The translations under genes were made by a program, and so were the position numbers. This document shows positions 42,697-51,212 of a stretch of DNA of 64,000 nucleotides, piece after piece. Every line of letters starts with the position of its first letter. The first letter of the stretch is position 1. The notes below the pieces were generated by a model. The model worked only from the letters and a program-made list of their open reading frames with translations. It made no database searches and was not told the origin of the DNA. This DNA is from an uncultured Psychroserpens sp. (GTDB lineage: Bacteria; Bacteroidota; Bacteroidia; Flavobacteriales; Flavobacteriaceae): positions 62,001 through 126,000 of the forward strand of contig NZ_CANMVN010000004.1 of NCBI RefSeq assembly GCF_947501425.1. The letters run 5' to 3'.

Positions 42697-43824
42697 TTAT
42701 GAAAACATATCTTTAACTTTTTCAAAAAACGATTTATCAGAGCTTTGAGGCTTAGGAACGAAATGTTCATCGTCTCTCATATTTTCGAAAAATTCCTTTT
42801 GTTGTTTGTTAAGTGTTTTAGGTGTCCATACGTTAACATGCACTAGTAAATCACCACTTCCATAACCATTTATACTAGGAATCCCTTTTCCGCGTAAACG
42901 TAAGATTTTACCTGATTGCACACCAGATTCTACTTTGATTCTCACTTTACCAGTCACTGTATCAATTTCTTTTGAAGTCCCCAAAACGGCGTCTGGTAAA
43001 CTAACGTATAAATCATAATGTAAGTTGTCGCCTTCTCGTTTTAATGTCTCGTGTTCTTTTTCTTCAATAACCACTAAAAGGTCTCCAGAAATTCCATTAC
43101 CTGGAGCTTCGTTACCCTTTCCTGTAACTTTTAATTGCATACCATCTACAACACCTGCAGGAATCTTAACAGACACTGTTTCCTCTTGAGCTTTTAACCC
43201 CTGAGCATCCGCATCTGAAGGTTTTTTATCAATACTTTGTCCTGCACCACCACAAGTTGGACAGGCAGAAGATGTTTGCATACGACCTAAGATAGTATTA
43301 GTAACACGTGTTACTTGGCCAACACCATTACATGTTTCACAAGTTTTGTAAGTTGTGCCAGGAGCCTGAACTTTTCGTTTTACTTTGATTTTCTTTTCAA
43401 CGCCATTGGCAATTTCTTCCAGCGTCAATGTGACTCTAATTCTAAGGTTACTTCCTTTAACTCGTCTTTGGCCACCGCCAAATCCTCCTCCAAAACCAGA
43501 GAAACCTCCGCCGCCACCAAAAGCACCTCCAAAGATATCACCAAACTGGCTAAATATATCATCCATATTCATGCCGCCACCACCAAAACCACCTGCACCT
43601 TCAAAGGCTTGGTGACCAAACTGGTCATAACGTGCTTTTTTATCAGCATCACTCAAGACTTCATAAGCTTCTGCAGCCTCCTTGAATTTAGCTTCAGCAT
43701 CTTTATCATCTGGATTCTTATCTGGATGATATTTGATAGCCATCTTACGATAGGCTTTCTTTATTTCTGCAGCAGAAGCATTTTTTTGAATTCCTAATAC
43801 TTCGTAATAATCTCTCTTTGCCAT
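42697..43824 (-). CDS. dnaJ: Chaperone protein DnaJ (reduced zinc-finger)
   Basis: Hsp40 co-chaperone that stimulates DnaK. J domain 1-70 with HPD at 33-35; a long Gly/Phe-rich linker (~70-125, [15 protein letters not shown]); then a zinc region with only two CxxCxGxG motifs (CETCNGVGQ and CPTCGGAGQ) instead of four; C-terminal substrate domains from VSVKIPAGV on. The shortened zinc region fits my recollection of other flavobacterial DnaJs, so it is probably lineage-typical. 375 aa. Follows grpE by 7 nt in one operon, transcribed from the grpE promoter. Confidence 0.96.
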   Translation of the reverse strand: MAKRDYYEVLGIQKNASAAEIKKAYRKMAIKYHPDKNPDDKDAEAKFKEAAEAYEVLSDADKKARYDQFGHQAFEGAGGFGGGGMNMDDIFSQFGDIFGGAFGGGGGFSGFGGGFGGGQRRVKGSNLRIRVTLTLEEIANGVEKKIKVKRKVQAPGTTYKTCETCNGVGQVTRVTNTILGRMQTSSACPTCGGAGQSIDKKPSDADAQGLKAQEETVSVKIPAGVVDGMQLKVTGKGNEAPGNGISGDLLVVIEEKEHETLKREGDNLHYDLYVSLPDAVLGTSKEIDTVTGKVRIKVESGVQSGKILRLRGKGIPSINGYGSGDLLVHVNVWTPKTLNKQQKEFFENMRDDEHFVPKPQSSDKSFFEKVKDMFS

Positions 43825-43831
43825 AGTTTCT

Positions 43832-44377
43832 TTATTGTCCGATTACAACTTTAGGAAAACGGATTACCTTTTCACCTAGTTTATATCCTCTCTCAACAAC
43901 ATCAATAATTTTCCCTTTTAAATCATCACTTGGTGCAGGAATTTGAGTTATCGCTTCGTGATCATCGGGATTGAATGTATCGCCTTGAGCAACTTCTATT
44001 TTCTTCAATCCTTTTTGTTCTAAAGTTGTTAATAGTTTTTGATAGATTAATAATACACCTTTGCGTAATTCTTCAGCTTCTTTGTCATCTTCAATATGCA
44101 ACAACGCACGCTCAAAATCATCAAGTACAGGCAACATTGCTACCATTACTTCCTCGCTGGCTGTTTTAAATAAATCGATGCGTTCTTTTGTAGTTCTCTT
44201 TTTATAATTTTCAAATTCAGCAAACAAACGCATGAATTTATCCTTCTCCTTTGCTAATTCTTCTTGCAATTGCTCTTCTGGTGTTAATGTTTCTATTTTA
44301 GCATCCTCAGTGCTCTCAACAGTTTCTTCTTGCATTTGAGGTTCCTCTATAGTTTGGTCTTTATCTTTTTTACTCAT
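43832..44377 (-). CDS. grpE: Nucleotide exchange factor GrpE
   Basis: 181 aa. Releases ADP from DnaK. An acidic N-terminal tail ([15 protein letters not shown]) is followed by the long coiled coil ([29 protein letters not shown]), [12 protein letters not shown] and the C-terminal beta domain [18 protein letters not shown] ... [17 protein letters not shown]. Start ATG at 44377 lies ~35 nt after a consensus promoter. Confidence 0.97.
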   Translation of the reverse strand: MSKKDKDQTIEEPQMQEETVESTEDAKIETLTPEEQLQEELAKEKDKFMRLFAEFENYKKRTTKERIDLFKTASEEVMVAMLPVLDDFERALLHIEDDKEAEELRKGVLLIYQKLLTTLEQKGLKKIEVAQGDTFNPDDHEAITQIPAPSDDLKGKIIDVVERGYKLGEKVIRFPKVVIGQ

Positions 44378-44413
44378 TTGTGGATTATTTTATAAATCTT
44401 CGATTTAAGATGG

Positions 44414-44445
44414 CAAAAGTACTGCCATTATTATTAAAATGTCAA
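44414..44445 (-). promoter_or_regulatory. grpE-dnaJ promoter
   Basis: On the minus strand: TTG (complement of 44443-44445), 21 nt, TACTTTTG (complement of 44414-44421). A short inverted repeat TGGCA / TGCCA flanks the -7 box and might be an operator. Confidence 0.6.
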
Positions 44446-44472
44446 AATGTCATCAAATTATTTTCTACGGAA

Positions 44473-44503
44473 TTGACTTATGACTCAACAATGCTTATTT
44501 TTG
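44473..44503 (+). promoter_or_regulatory. Promoter of the YceI gene
   Basis: TTG (44473-44475), 20 nt, TATTTTTG (44496-44503): a full match to the Bacteroidota consensus, 31 nt before the ATG. Confidence 0.65.
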
Positions 44504-44534
44504 TATGACATAAACAACTAATATATTAAACACT

Positions 44535-45209
44535 ATGAAAACGAATTTTTTAAAATTTTCTATGCTTTTAGCATTAACCATTGCTTTTACAAGTTGCAAA
44601 GACAAGGCTGAAGAAGCTAATGTTAGTGACGCAGAAGCTGCTGCAGTAAGCGAAAGCACATCAGAAAAATATACTGTAAATGTTGCCGAATCTACAATTC
44701 ACTGGAAAGGGTTCAAACCTACAGGAACACATACAGGAACTATCAGTTTAGACAATGGTGTCTTCAAAACTGAAGACGGACAATTACAAAGCGGTTCTTT
44801 TCTTATCGATATGAAATCCATAAATGTAACCGATTTAGAGTCTGGTGATGGGAAAGAAAATTTAGAAGCGCATCTTATGGGAACTGTTGAAGGCAAAGAA
44901 GGAGATTTCTTTAACGTTACTAAATTTCCGAATGCAGCTTTCGAAATTACTGGAACAGAAGCGATGGAAAATGGAAAGACAAAACTTTCTGGTAACCTGA
45001 CCATTAAAGGACAAAAGCATAATATTTCATTCCCTGTAACAATGTCTAACGAAGGTGACATGATGTCTATCGATAGTGAGCCATTTACTATTGACAGAAC
45101 AGTTTGGGGCGTTAATTATGGTTCTAAATCTATTTTTGATGATTTAGGAGATAAGTTTATTAGTGATGATATGGAATTAAAGATTTCATTAAAAGCCAAG
45201 AAATCTTAA
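44535..45209 (+). CDS. YceI family lipoprotein
   Basis: 224 aa. Lipoprotein signal MKTNFLKFSMLLALTIAFTSC, an acidic linker, then the YceI beta-barrel-like domain (YTVNVAESTIHWKGFKPTGTHTG, LEAHLMG, FFNVTKFPNAAFEITG, LTIKGQKHNISFPV, DRTVWGVNYGS). Relatives bind isoprenoid lipids in a hydrophobic pocket; role here unknown. Monocistronic between its promoter and a bidirectional terminator. Confidence 0.93.
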   Translation: MKTNFLKFSMLLALTIAFTSCKDKAEEANVSDAEAAAVSESTSEKYTVNVAESTIHWKGFKPTGTHTGTISLDNGVFKTEDGQLQSGSFLIDMKSINVTDLESGDGKENLEAHLMGTVEGKEGDFFNVTKFPNAAFEITGTEAMENGKTKLSGNLTIKGQKHNISFPVTMSNEGDMMSIDSEPFTIDRTVWGVNYGSKSIFDDLGDKFISDDMELKISLKAKKS

Positions 45210-45234
45210 CGATAATCACAGATATCACATAAAA

Positions 45235-45266
45235 CAAAAAAGCATTCACGTTCGTGAATGCTTTTT
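45235..45266. terminator. Bidirectional terminator
   Basis: A-tract, AGCATTCACG / CGTGAATGCT inverted repeat (45241-45250 with 45253-45262) and T-tract between the converging YceI and fasciclin genes. Confidence 0.88.
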
Positions 45267-45293
45267 CTCTTTTTCATAGCAGTTATTCCCAAA

Positions 45294-45806
45294 TTATTTA
45301 GGCATCACTACTGTGTTAATTACATGGATTACACCATTACTTCCCATTACATCCGTTGCAGTAATCTCACTGTAATTTCCGTTTTGGTCTTTCAACCATA
45401 TTTTGCCATCTTTTTGTAATACTGTTAGTGTTTGTCCGTTTAGTGCTTTCAGCTCAACTTTCCCATTTCCTTTCTTTAAAGCTGCTACAACATCTGATGC
45501 TGCCAATTTCCCTGATACTACGTGGTAAGTTAAAATATTTGCTAGTGCTTTTTTGTTTTCTGGCTCTAATAAAGATCCTAATGTTTTTGAATCAATCTTT
45601 CCAAATGCTGCATTTGTTGGTGCAAATACAGTAAAAGGACCATCTCCCTGTAATGCTGATACTAGATCTGCTGCTTTTAATGCTGTAACTAATGTTGAGA
45701 AATCATCGTTTCCAGCTGCTGCATCTACAATTGTTCCTTGAGCCTTTGCATTTTGACTGAATGTCAATGCAACAAATGTTGTTAAAATAAATACTAACTT
45801 TTTCAT
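45294..45806 (-). CDS. Fasciclin domain-containing secreted protein
   Basis: 170 aa, signal peptide MKKLVFILTTFVALTFSQNAKA and a single FAS1 domain (TLVTALKAADLVSALQGDGPFTVFAPTNAAF, ILTYHVVSGKL, GVIHVINTVVMPK). FAS1 proteins mediate surface adhesion in bacteria. The gene diverges from an ECF sigma/anti-sigma pair, the arrangement known for the SigK-controlled fasciclin genes of mycobacteria, so that sigma factor is its probable regulator (inference). Confidence 0.93.
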   Translation of the reverse strand: MKKLVFILTTFVALTFSQNAKAQGTIVDAAAGNDDFSTLVTALKAADLVSALQGDGPFTVFAPTNAAFGKIDSKTLGSLLEPENKKALANILTYHVVSGKLAASDVVAALKKGNGKVELKALNGQTLTVLQKDGKIWLKDQNGNYSEITATDVMGSNGVIHVINTVVMPK

Positions 45807-45934
45807 AATTTTTTTTTATTTGGTTAAACTATTTAATGTACTTGTTTTCGTTTTGAAGTACTTTCATTTATATTTACACAGCATTGTTATCTGTGGATGA
45901 GCTATGGATTTATTTTGTGAAATCTTTAACATTA

Positions 45935-46492
45935 ATGAGCAACGATAAAGCCCTTATATTGAAACTTCAAAGCAAAGACGAAACTGCTTTGGGACTCATA
46001 TATGATAAGTATTCGGCGGCTTTGTATGGTGTTATTATAAGAATGTGTAGAGACGAGGATGCTGCAAAGAACTTACTACAAGATACTTTCATGACAATTT
46101 GGGAGAAATCTGATAAATATGATCCAAATAAAGGACGCTTCTATACTTGGGCGTACAGGATTGCCAGAAACAAAACGTTAAATTTTCTAAGAAAAACAGA
46201 TCAGCTCATCCAAGTAGAAGATTTAAGTGTATATAAAGATAGAACAGAAGAAGAAACTGATAAACTAGATTATCTTAAACTTAAAGGTACGATCAAACGC
46301 TTAGATGCTCACCACCAAAGAGCTATTGAACTGGTGTACTTTAATGGCCTTACTCACAGAGAAGCCCATAAAGAAATGGATGTTCCACTGGGAACATTTA
46401 AATCTTACATTAAACAAGCACTGAGACAGTTACAACAATCGTACTTTAAATTGATTATATTTTTGATGGTCTTAATTGATGTAATGAGATGA
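45935..46492 (+). CDS. ECF sigma factor, SigK-like
   Basis: 185 aa from ATG 45935 (MSNDKALILKLQSKDE); the earlier start at 45884 adds a non-conserved 17 residues. Region 2 (YSAALYGVIIRMCRDEDAAKNLLQDTFMTIWEKSD) and region 4 (LDAHHQRAIELVYFNGLTHREAHKEMDVPLGTFKSYIKQALRQLQ) are complete. The short hydrophobic tail (LIIFLMVLIDVM) is unusual. The stop overlaps the anti-sigma gene (ATGA at 46489-46492). Binds core RNA polymerase when released by its partner. Confidence 0.92.
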   Translation: MSNDKALILKLQSKDETALGLIYDKYSAALYGVIIRMCRDEDAAKNLLQDTFMTIWEKSDKYDPNKGRFYTWAYRIARNKTLNFLRKTDQLIQVEDLSVYKDRTEEETDKLDYLKLKGTIKRLDAHHQRAIELVYFNGLTHREAHKEMDVPLGTFKSYIKQALRQLQQSYFKLIIFLMVLIDVMR

Positions 46493-47268
46493 TGGATAAG
46501 GCGTACATACTAGATAACGGAATACTGGAACTTTATGTGTTGGGAGAACTTTCAGAAAGTGATCAACAACAGGTAGATACTGCTATATCTCAATATCCTG
46601 AACTACAATCTCATTTAGATGCCATTGAAGAAAGCTTTGAAAAAATGGCTTTCGAAAATGCCATAGACATTCCTGTCAACATAAAATCGGAGTTACTTAA
46701 TACCATTTCTAATACCACAACAAAAACTGTTTCTATAGCACCTCAAAAATCGTTACGTTCGTATTTGAACATTGCTGCAAGTATTACCGTGCTGTTATTA
46801 ATAGGTTCCGTGTATATGTACTCACAACTAAATTCTACCAAAAAACGATTAGAAGTTGTTGAACAGGAAAATGCAAAACTTAATAGCAACATAGAAAACT
46901 TAAATAACTATTTAAGCGAAACCAATAAATGGTATGTCGCTATCAATGATCCCGATGTTCAAAAATATGTGCTAACGGGAAATGCTATGATGCCAGAAGC
47001 AACAGTTATTAGCTATGTTAACAATATTGATAAATCGGTTGTCATAAACACCAAATATCTACCAAAACTTGATGACGATCATGATTATCAAATGTGGGCT
47101 GATGTCGAAGGTGAAATGATAAATATGGGAGTTATTGATAAAAGTAAAGATATGCTTGCTATGAATTATATTGATAATGCTGAATCATTAAACATTACCA
47201 TTGAGCCTGCAGGCGGAAATGACCATCCAACAGTCTCGCAACTCATTACCAATGTTTATCTACAATAA
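46489..47268 (+). CDS. RskA-like anti-sigma factor
   Basis: 259 aa (or 258 from the second ATG at 46492). N-terminal cytoplasmic anti-sigma domain (ILELYVLGELSESDQQQVDTAISQYPELQSHLDAIEE), one TM helix (~92-113, LNIAASITVLLLIGSVYMY), coiled coil (KRLEVVEQENAKLNSNIENLNNYL), and the periplasmic RskA domain ending in DYQMWADVEGEMINMGVID. Holds the sigma factor at the membrane; release normally needs proteolysis. Translationally coupled to the sigma gene. Confidence 0.92.
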   Translation: MMDKAYILDNGILELYVLGELSESDQQQVDTAISQYPELQSHLDAIEESFEKMAFENAIDIPVNIKSELLNTISNTTTKTVSIAPQKSLRSYLNIAASITVLLLIGSVYMYSQLNSTKKRLEVVEQENAKLNSNIENLNNYLSETNKWYVAINDPDVQKYVLTGNAMMPEATVISYVNNIDKSVVINTKYLPKLDDDHDYQMWADVEGEMINMGVIDKSKDMLAMNYIDNAESLNITIEPAGGNDHPTVSQLITNVYLQ

Positions 47269-47272
47269 TGTT

Positions 47273-48046
47273 ATGAAAGATAAAATTGTACTCATAACTG
47301 GCGGAACCTCTGGATTAGGACTAGCAACATCCAAGGCTTTTATTGATAAAGGTGCTACTGTCATTATTGCTTCACGTACACGATCTAAGTTTGAAAACAA
47401 TTTTGATCAAAACAACGAGAATATTGTGTTTGTTGAAACAGATTTCAGCAGTATGAGTTCTGTAGAGTCGCTTTATAATATCATTTCTGAAAAGTATCCA
47501 AAACTCGATATTGCTATAAATAATGTAGGCACTGCAAGTTTAAAACCTCTTACTGAAATTACTGAAGAAGAGTTTGACAACACCATAAATGTTAATCTGA
47601 AAAGCTTATGGATGGGCTTAAAACATCAGATCAAAATGATGTTTAAGGACCAAAACACCGACAAAAAGATTATTAACATTGCCTCTATAAACGGACTTGG
47701 AGGTGCTGAGTATTTATCTATTTACGCTGCCGCAAAAGCAGGCGTAATCTCTTTAACTAAATCTGCTGCACTTGAGACTGCAAAATCCAACATCACTATC
47801 AATGCCATTGTTCCAGGACCATTTGACACACCAATGCTTCATCATGCTTTGAACCTACAATCTGGGGGAGATACAGATAAAAAGAAAGCTATCGAGGCTC
47901 AATACAAACAGTTTATACCTGAGGGTCGATTTGGTGATCCTGAGGAATTGGCAAAAACAGTCTTATGGCTTTGCGAAGGTGATGTAAAATATATTTCTGG
48001 ACATTCATTTATTATTGATGGTGGAATGACCTCTAGATTCAGGTAG
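47273..48046 (+). CDS. Short-chain dehydrogenase/reductase
   Basis: 257 aa from ATG 47273 (MKDKIVLITGGTSGLGLA); the longer frame runs into the anti-sigma gene. Cofactor loop GGTSGLGLATSKAF, INNVGTASLKPL, catalytic Tyr-Lys in YAAAKAG with Ser in IASINGLGG, and IVPGPFDTPM. Arg at SRTRSK suggests NADP(H). Substrate unknown. Only 4 nt after the anti-sigma gene, so part of that operon. Confidence 0.93.
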   Translation: MKDKIVLITGGTSGLGLATSKAFIDKGATVIIASRTRSKFENNFDQNNENIVFVETDFSSMSSVESLYNIISEKYPKLDIAINNVGTASLKPLTEITEEEFDNTINVNLKSLWMGLKHQIKMMFKDQNTDKKIINIASINGLGGAEYLSIYAAAKAGVISLTKSAALETAKSNITINAIVPGPFDTPMLHHALNLQSGGDTDKKKAIEAQYKQFIPEGRFGDPEELAKTVLWLCEGDVKYISGHSFIIDGGMTSRFR

Positions 48047-48049
48047 TTA

Positions 48050-48280
48050 CTATCTTGGATACCGTTTCTGTATGTCGCGTATCAAATATTCTAAACCGTT
48101 TAACTTCAAATCATAGACTTGCGTAAGCATATCACCTAGCTTTCCTTTTGGAAACCCTTTATTGTGATACCATACCACATAATACTCAGGAAGATCAATA
48201 AGATAACGACCTTCATATTTACCATAAGGCATTTTGGTATGTGCTAATTTTATCAGGAAATCTTTATCAGGTTGAAGCAT
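48050..48280 (-). CDS. DUF3820 family protein
   Basis: 76 aa: MPYGKYEGRYLIDLPEYYVVWYHNKGFPKGKLGDML is the DUF3820 signature; E. coli and Pseudomonas relatives are small cytosolic proteins. Function unknown, sometimes linked to nuclease-like folds. Last of a compact minus-strand group, 2 nt after the DUF922 gene. Confidence 0.88.
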   Translation of the reverse strand: MLQPDKDFLIKLAHTKMPYGKYEGRYLIDLPEYYVVWYHNKGFPKGKLGDMLTQVYDLKLNGLEYLIRDIQKRYPR

Positions 48281-48282
48281 GT

Positions 48283-48825
48283 CTATTGCGACTTATACGC
48301 TTTAAATTTGTCGAGTTCATCTGTAACAAACTTCGACCAAACTGCTTGCATTTCCTTATTAATGGAATTCTGACTTTGAGTGTCATAATCATTTTGCATT
48401 TTGGCAAGATTTTCGTTGGCCTGACGATGTAAACGTCGCAACTCTTCTTTTATATTTTGAGAGATTCGTAGTTTCGACATCCCATAACGCAGTTGTCTTA
48501 CATGTAATTCAGTAATATCAAAATGAAGTTGCTCATGAGCGAGAATATGATCATCACCTTTAGATTTTATATACCAGGATTTTTCAGGATAAAAATGCGC
48601 TTCAACTGTGGCATTGAAACTTACAAACCTTTCATTAGATTGCTTTACTGAAAATGAGAATGTAATTCCTGAAGCAGTGACAGCAACTGCATCTGAGTCG
48701 TCCTCAACAGGACCTCTAAAATCTGCCCAAGTCAACTTCTTAGATTCATTCCATTCAATAGTAACCTCATCTGTTGAAGATGTATTAAAAAGGCATAAAA
48801 CAATAATTAAAAATCGTGATAACAT
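48283..48825 (-). CDS. DUF922 domain protein with HExxH-like motif
   Basis: 180 aa. The N-terminus MLSRFLIIVLCLFNTSS is a likely signal peptide. The DUF922 part shows KLTWADFRGPV and the zinc-type motif LAHEQLHFDITELHVRQLR, typical of this putative metalloprotease family. It matches HExxH with the second His and a following Glu (ITELH). Predicted periplasmic protease or metal protein. Confidence 0.85.
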   Translation of the reverse strand: MLSRFLIIVLCLFNTSSTDEVTIEWNESKKLTWADFRGPVEDDSDAVAVTASGITFSFSVKQSNERFVSFNATVEAHFYPEKSWYIKSKGDDHILAHEQLHFDITELHVRQLRYGMSKLRISQNIKEELRRLHRQANENLAKMQNDYDTQSQNSINKEMQAVWSKFVTDELDKFKAYKSQ

Positions 48826-48833
48826 GTATCCTT

Positions 48834-49235
48834 TTATTTCCAGTTAAACGTGATATCTTTTTCGATATCAGGATGTAAACTGTAATGCACAGGACAAGTA
48901 TTAGCGGTATGTTCTAATATCTTTCGTGTTTTTTCATCAGCTTCAAAAGGAAACTCCAAAGCCACTTCTATCTTAGATATTCGTCTGGGATTGCTGGCCA
49001 TAGTTTTAGTAACATGAGCTGTAGTTCCTGACATATCAACACCCAGATTTCTAGCTTTAATTCCCATAACTGTAATCATACAACTTGCTAATCCTGTAGT
49101 AACAGTATCTGTAGGTGAAAACGCTTCTCCTTTGCCATTATTGTCTGTAGGCGCATCTGTTAAGTAAGAATTATTAGATTTCAGGTGAACACTTTCAGTC
49201 CTTAAATTACCAAGATAAGTTACTTTTGATGTCAT
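48834..49235 (-). CDS. OsmC family protein
   Basis: 133 aa peroxiredoxin-like hydroperoxide reductase fold. Both redox Cys are present, in TGLASCMITVMGIKA and HTANTCPVHYSL, spaced as in OsmC/Ohr. Reduces organic hydroperoxides with lipoyl or thiol donors. The start overlaps the stop of the LysM gene (49232-49235), so it is translated together with it. Confidence 0.93.
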   Translation of the reverse strand: MTSKVTYLGNLRTESVHLKSNNSYLTDAPTDNNGKGEAFSPTDTVTTGLASCMITVMGIKARNLGVDMSGTTAHVTKTMASNPRRISKIEVALEFPFEADEKTRKILEHTANTCPVHYSLHPDIEKDITFNWK

Positions 49236-51136
49236 CTTTTGGCTTCAACAATTGTTAAGTTATCATATTTAACGATATAGACAGCTTCGTTATAATATCC
49301 TCCAAACATCTTTTTAGAATATCTAAACTTATTTTCAACATATTCGGTTTCAATCTCAGTAGTTGAGGCTTTATACAGATCATCCTCACTAGCTAAACGC
49401 AATAGTAGATCCATAGTAAGATCAAATCCGCGAACAGCATATCTATTGGGACTCACGTTGTATGCTCTTCTGTAAGCTCTTATAAACCCATTCCTTGATG
49501 TAGGTTCAGCAGTTTTATTAACTGATGGGTAATGGAATTTCAAATTGGATAAATGATAATTTGAAATTTCCCTACCTTCAAAAGCTCTGTTTTTATCTGT
49601 TGTCATTAATATAATTTCCTTTCCATTAGTGTTTAAACCATTAATCACACTAATTACATTAGAAGCAAAACCTTCATTATCGGTTTCCAAAAACACAATG
49701 GTTCTACCGTTTTTAAAAATGGCTTCCAATTCTGTTTGATATATAAAATAAGCTTCTTGACCTTTTTTGTTTTTTCTTGAAAAAATTTGTTTAGCTGAAG
49801 GAAACTCTGCCAACAACTTATCACTAATAGCTTTATGTTTAGAATCTGAGATGATAACCATATCCTTAGGCAAGGAATCAGATTTTACATAATTTATCAT
49901 AGTTTCCTGAAGTAATTCACTTGAAGGTACAGTTTGAAACACATTACTGTAAAGATTAACTGGCATCGAATACGGTGACACTACTGGTGTGTTATCCTTT
50001 TTTAATTCCGAAGCTACACGATCCAAGTGTTTTGGCATTAACGGACCAATAACTGCATCATACTCTGAAAAATCATTGTCATTCAAAATACTAGAGATCT
50101 GAGCGCTTTGATTTCTGGTATCAAACACTTTCATATGTGTTGATATTCCCAAACGTTTAGCTGAATCAATTGCAATTAAAGCACCTGCATGAAAGTCTAA
50201 AGACACTGACAATAAACGATCAGTTCGTATTTTCTTTTTTGCTTCTTCAGTTGAATCGACATCTATTTTATGTGTTCTGTAAGGCAACATCAGAGCTATC
50301 TTTTTGGCACTTAAGTTTCTAAGGTTACTTGACAAATTGGTGTTTTCAATATCTTTTATAACATAATCGGTTTTAACATCCTGAGGCACACGCAATACCA
50401 TTCCTAATTTTAAACCACCTTCCTTTAATTCAGGATTTAGAGCTTCTAATTCTTCTTGAGTAACACCTAACTTTCTGTTAAGTGCCATATAACCCTCACT
50501 TTTTAAAACAGTGTAGTAGTTATAAGCTTCCTCAACAGTTTTTTCTTCATTATTACTGATATTGGGAACATTAACCTTCTGGCCAGGTTGTAGCACTTCT
50601 CCCAGATTTGGATTTAAAGCTTCTAATTCTGGTACTGTGATTCCAAATTTATAAGCCACTCGCCATTTTCCTTCCTTAGGTAATACTGTATACTTCTTTA
50701 CAGTATTGTTTAGCGATACTTTATTCACTATTGTTTTATACTTCGGAATTTTAATCTTATCGCCTTTTCGCAAGTTTTCTGAATACAAACGCTTGTTATA
50801 CTTTTTGATATCTTCAATCTCAATACCATACTTTTGAGAAATACTGAACAACGTTTCTTTACGTCTTACTTTATGTGTTTTAAAACTAACAACTTCTTTT
50901 ATTTCCTCTGGAATTGGTTCATTTTTAACTCTCGATGTAGGAATGATTAAAACCGTATTGACACTTACAGAACTTTTAGCATCAGGATTTAGTGCATATA
51001 TATCAAATGGAGTGACCAAGTATTGCTTTGCTATACTCTCAATAGTCTCCCCTTCTTGAACCTTGTGGGTTTTATAATCTTGAGCCATAGCAGTAAAACT
51101 GCATAGCAAGATGATTATGATTAGAAATTTTTTCAT
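49232..51136 (-). CDS. LysM / periplasmic-binding-fold protein
   Basis: 634 aa, signal peptide (MKKFLIIIILLCSFTAMAQ). Four LysM modules (~23-260: KVQEGETIESIAKQY, RRKETLFSISQKYGI, VLPKEGKWRVAYKFG, VLKSEGYMALNRKLG) bind peptidoglycan. The C-terminal ~340 residues have a type I periplasmic-binding fold (KIALMLPYRTH, YDAVIGPLMPKHLDRVASEL, PVVSPYSMPV, DMVIISDSKHKAIS, GFDLTMDLLLRL) like that of LpoA/LppC. No enzyme domain. Inferred role: cell-wall-anchored sensor or regulator of peptidoglycan synthesis. Confidence 0.88.
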   Translation of the reverse strand: MKKFLIIIILLCSFTAMAQDYKTHKVQEGETIESIAKQYLVTPFDIYALNPDAKSSVSVNTVLIIPTSRVKNEPIPEEIKEVVSFKTHKVRRKETLFSISQKYGIEIEDIKKYNKRLYSENLRKGDKIKIPKYKTIVNKVSLNNTVKKYTVLPKEGKWRVAYKFGITVPELEALNPNLGEVLQPGQKVNVPNISNNEEKTVEEAYNYYTVLKSEGYMALNRKLGVTQEELEALNPELKEGGLKLGMVLRVPQDVKTDYVIKDIENTNLSSNLRNLSAKKIALMLPYRTHKIDVDSTEEAKKKIRTDRLLSVSLDFHAGALIAIDSAKRLGISTHMKVFDTRNQSAQISSILNDNDFSEYDAVIGPLMPKHLDRVASELKKDNTPVVSPYSMPVNLYSNVFQTVPSSELLQETMINYVKSDSLPKDMVIISDSKHKAISDKLLAEFPSAKQIFSRKNKKGQEAYFIYQTELEAIFKNGRTIVFLETDNEGFASNVISVINGLNTNGKEIILMTTDKNRAFEGREISNYHLSNLKFHYPSVNKTAEPTSRNGFIRAYRRAYNVSPNRYAVRGFDLTMDLLLRLASEDDLYKASTTEIETEYVENKFRYSKKMFGGYYNEAVYIVKYDNLTIVEAKR

Positions 51137-51212
51137 TCAATAGTATTTATATTCTTAAGTCAATTAGACCTGTAATCTTATGAAACATTTTAAATCTATA
51201 AGTCACAAGACA

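Noticed and set aside
43315-43797. 160-residue ORF opposite dnaJ
   Set aside because: Mirror of the Gly-rich DnaJ linker and J domain; no coding signal of its own.
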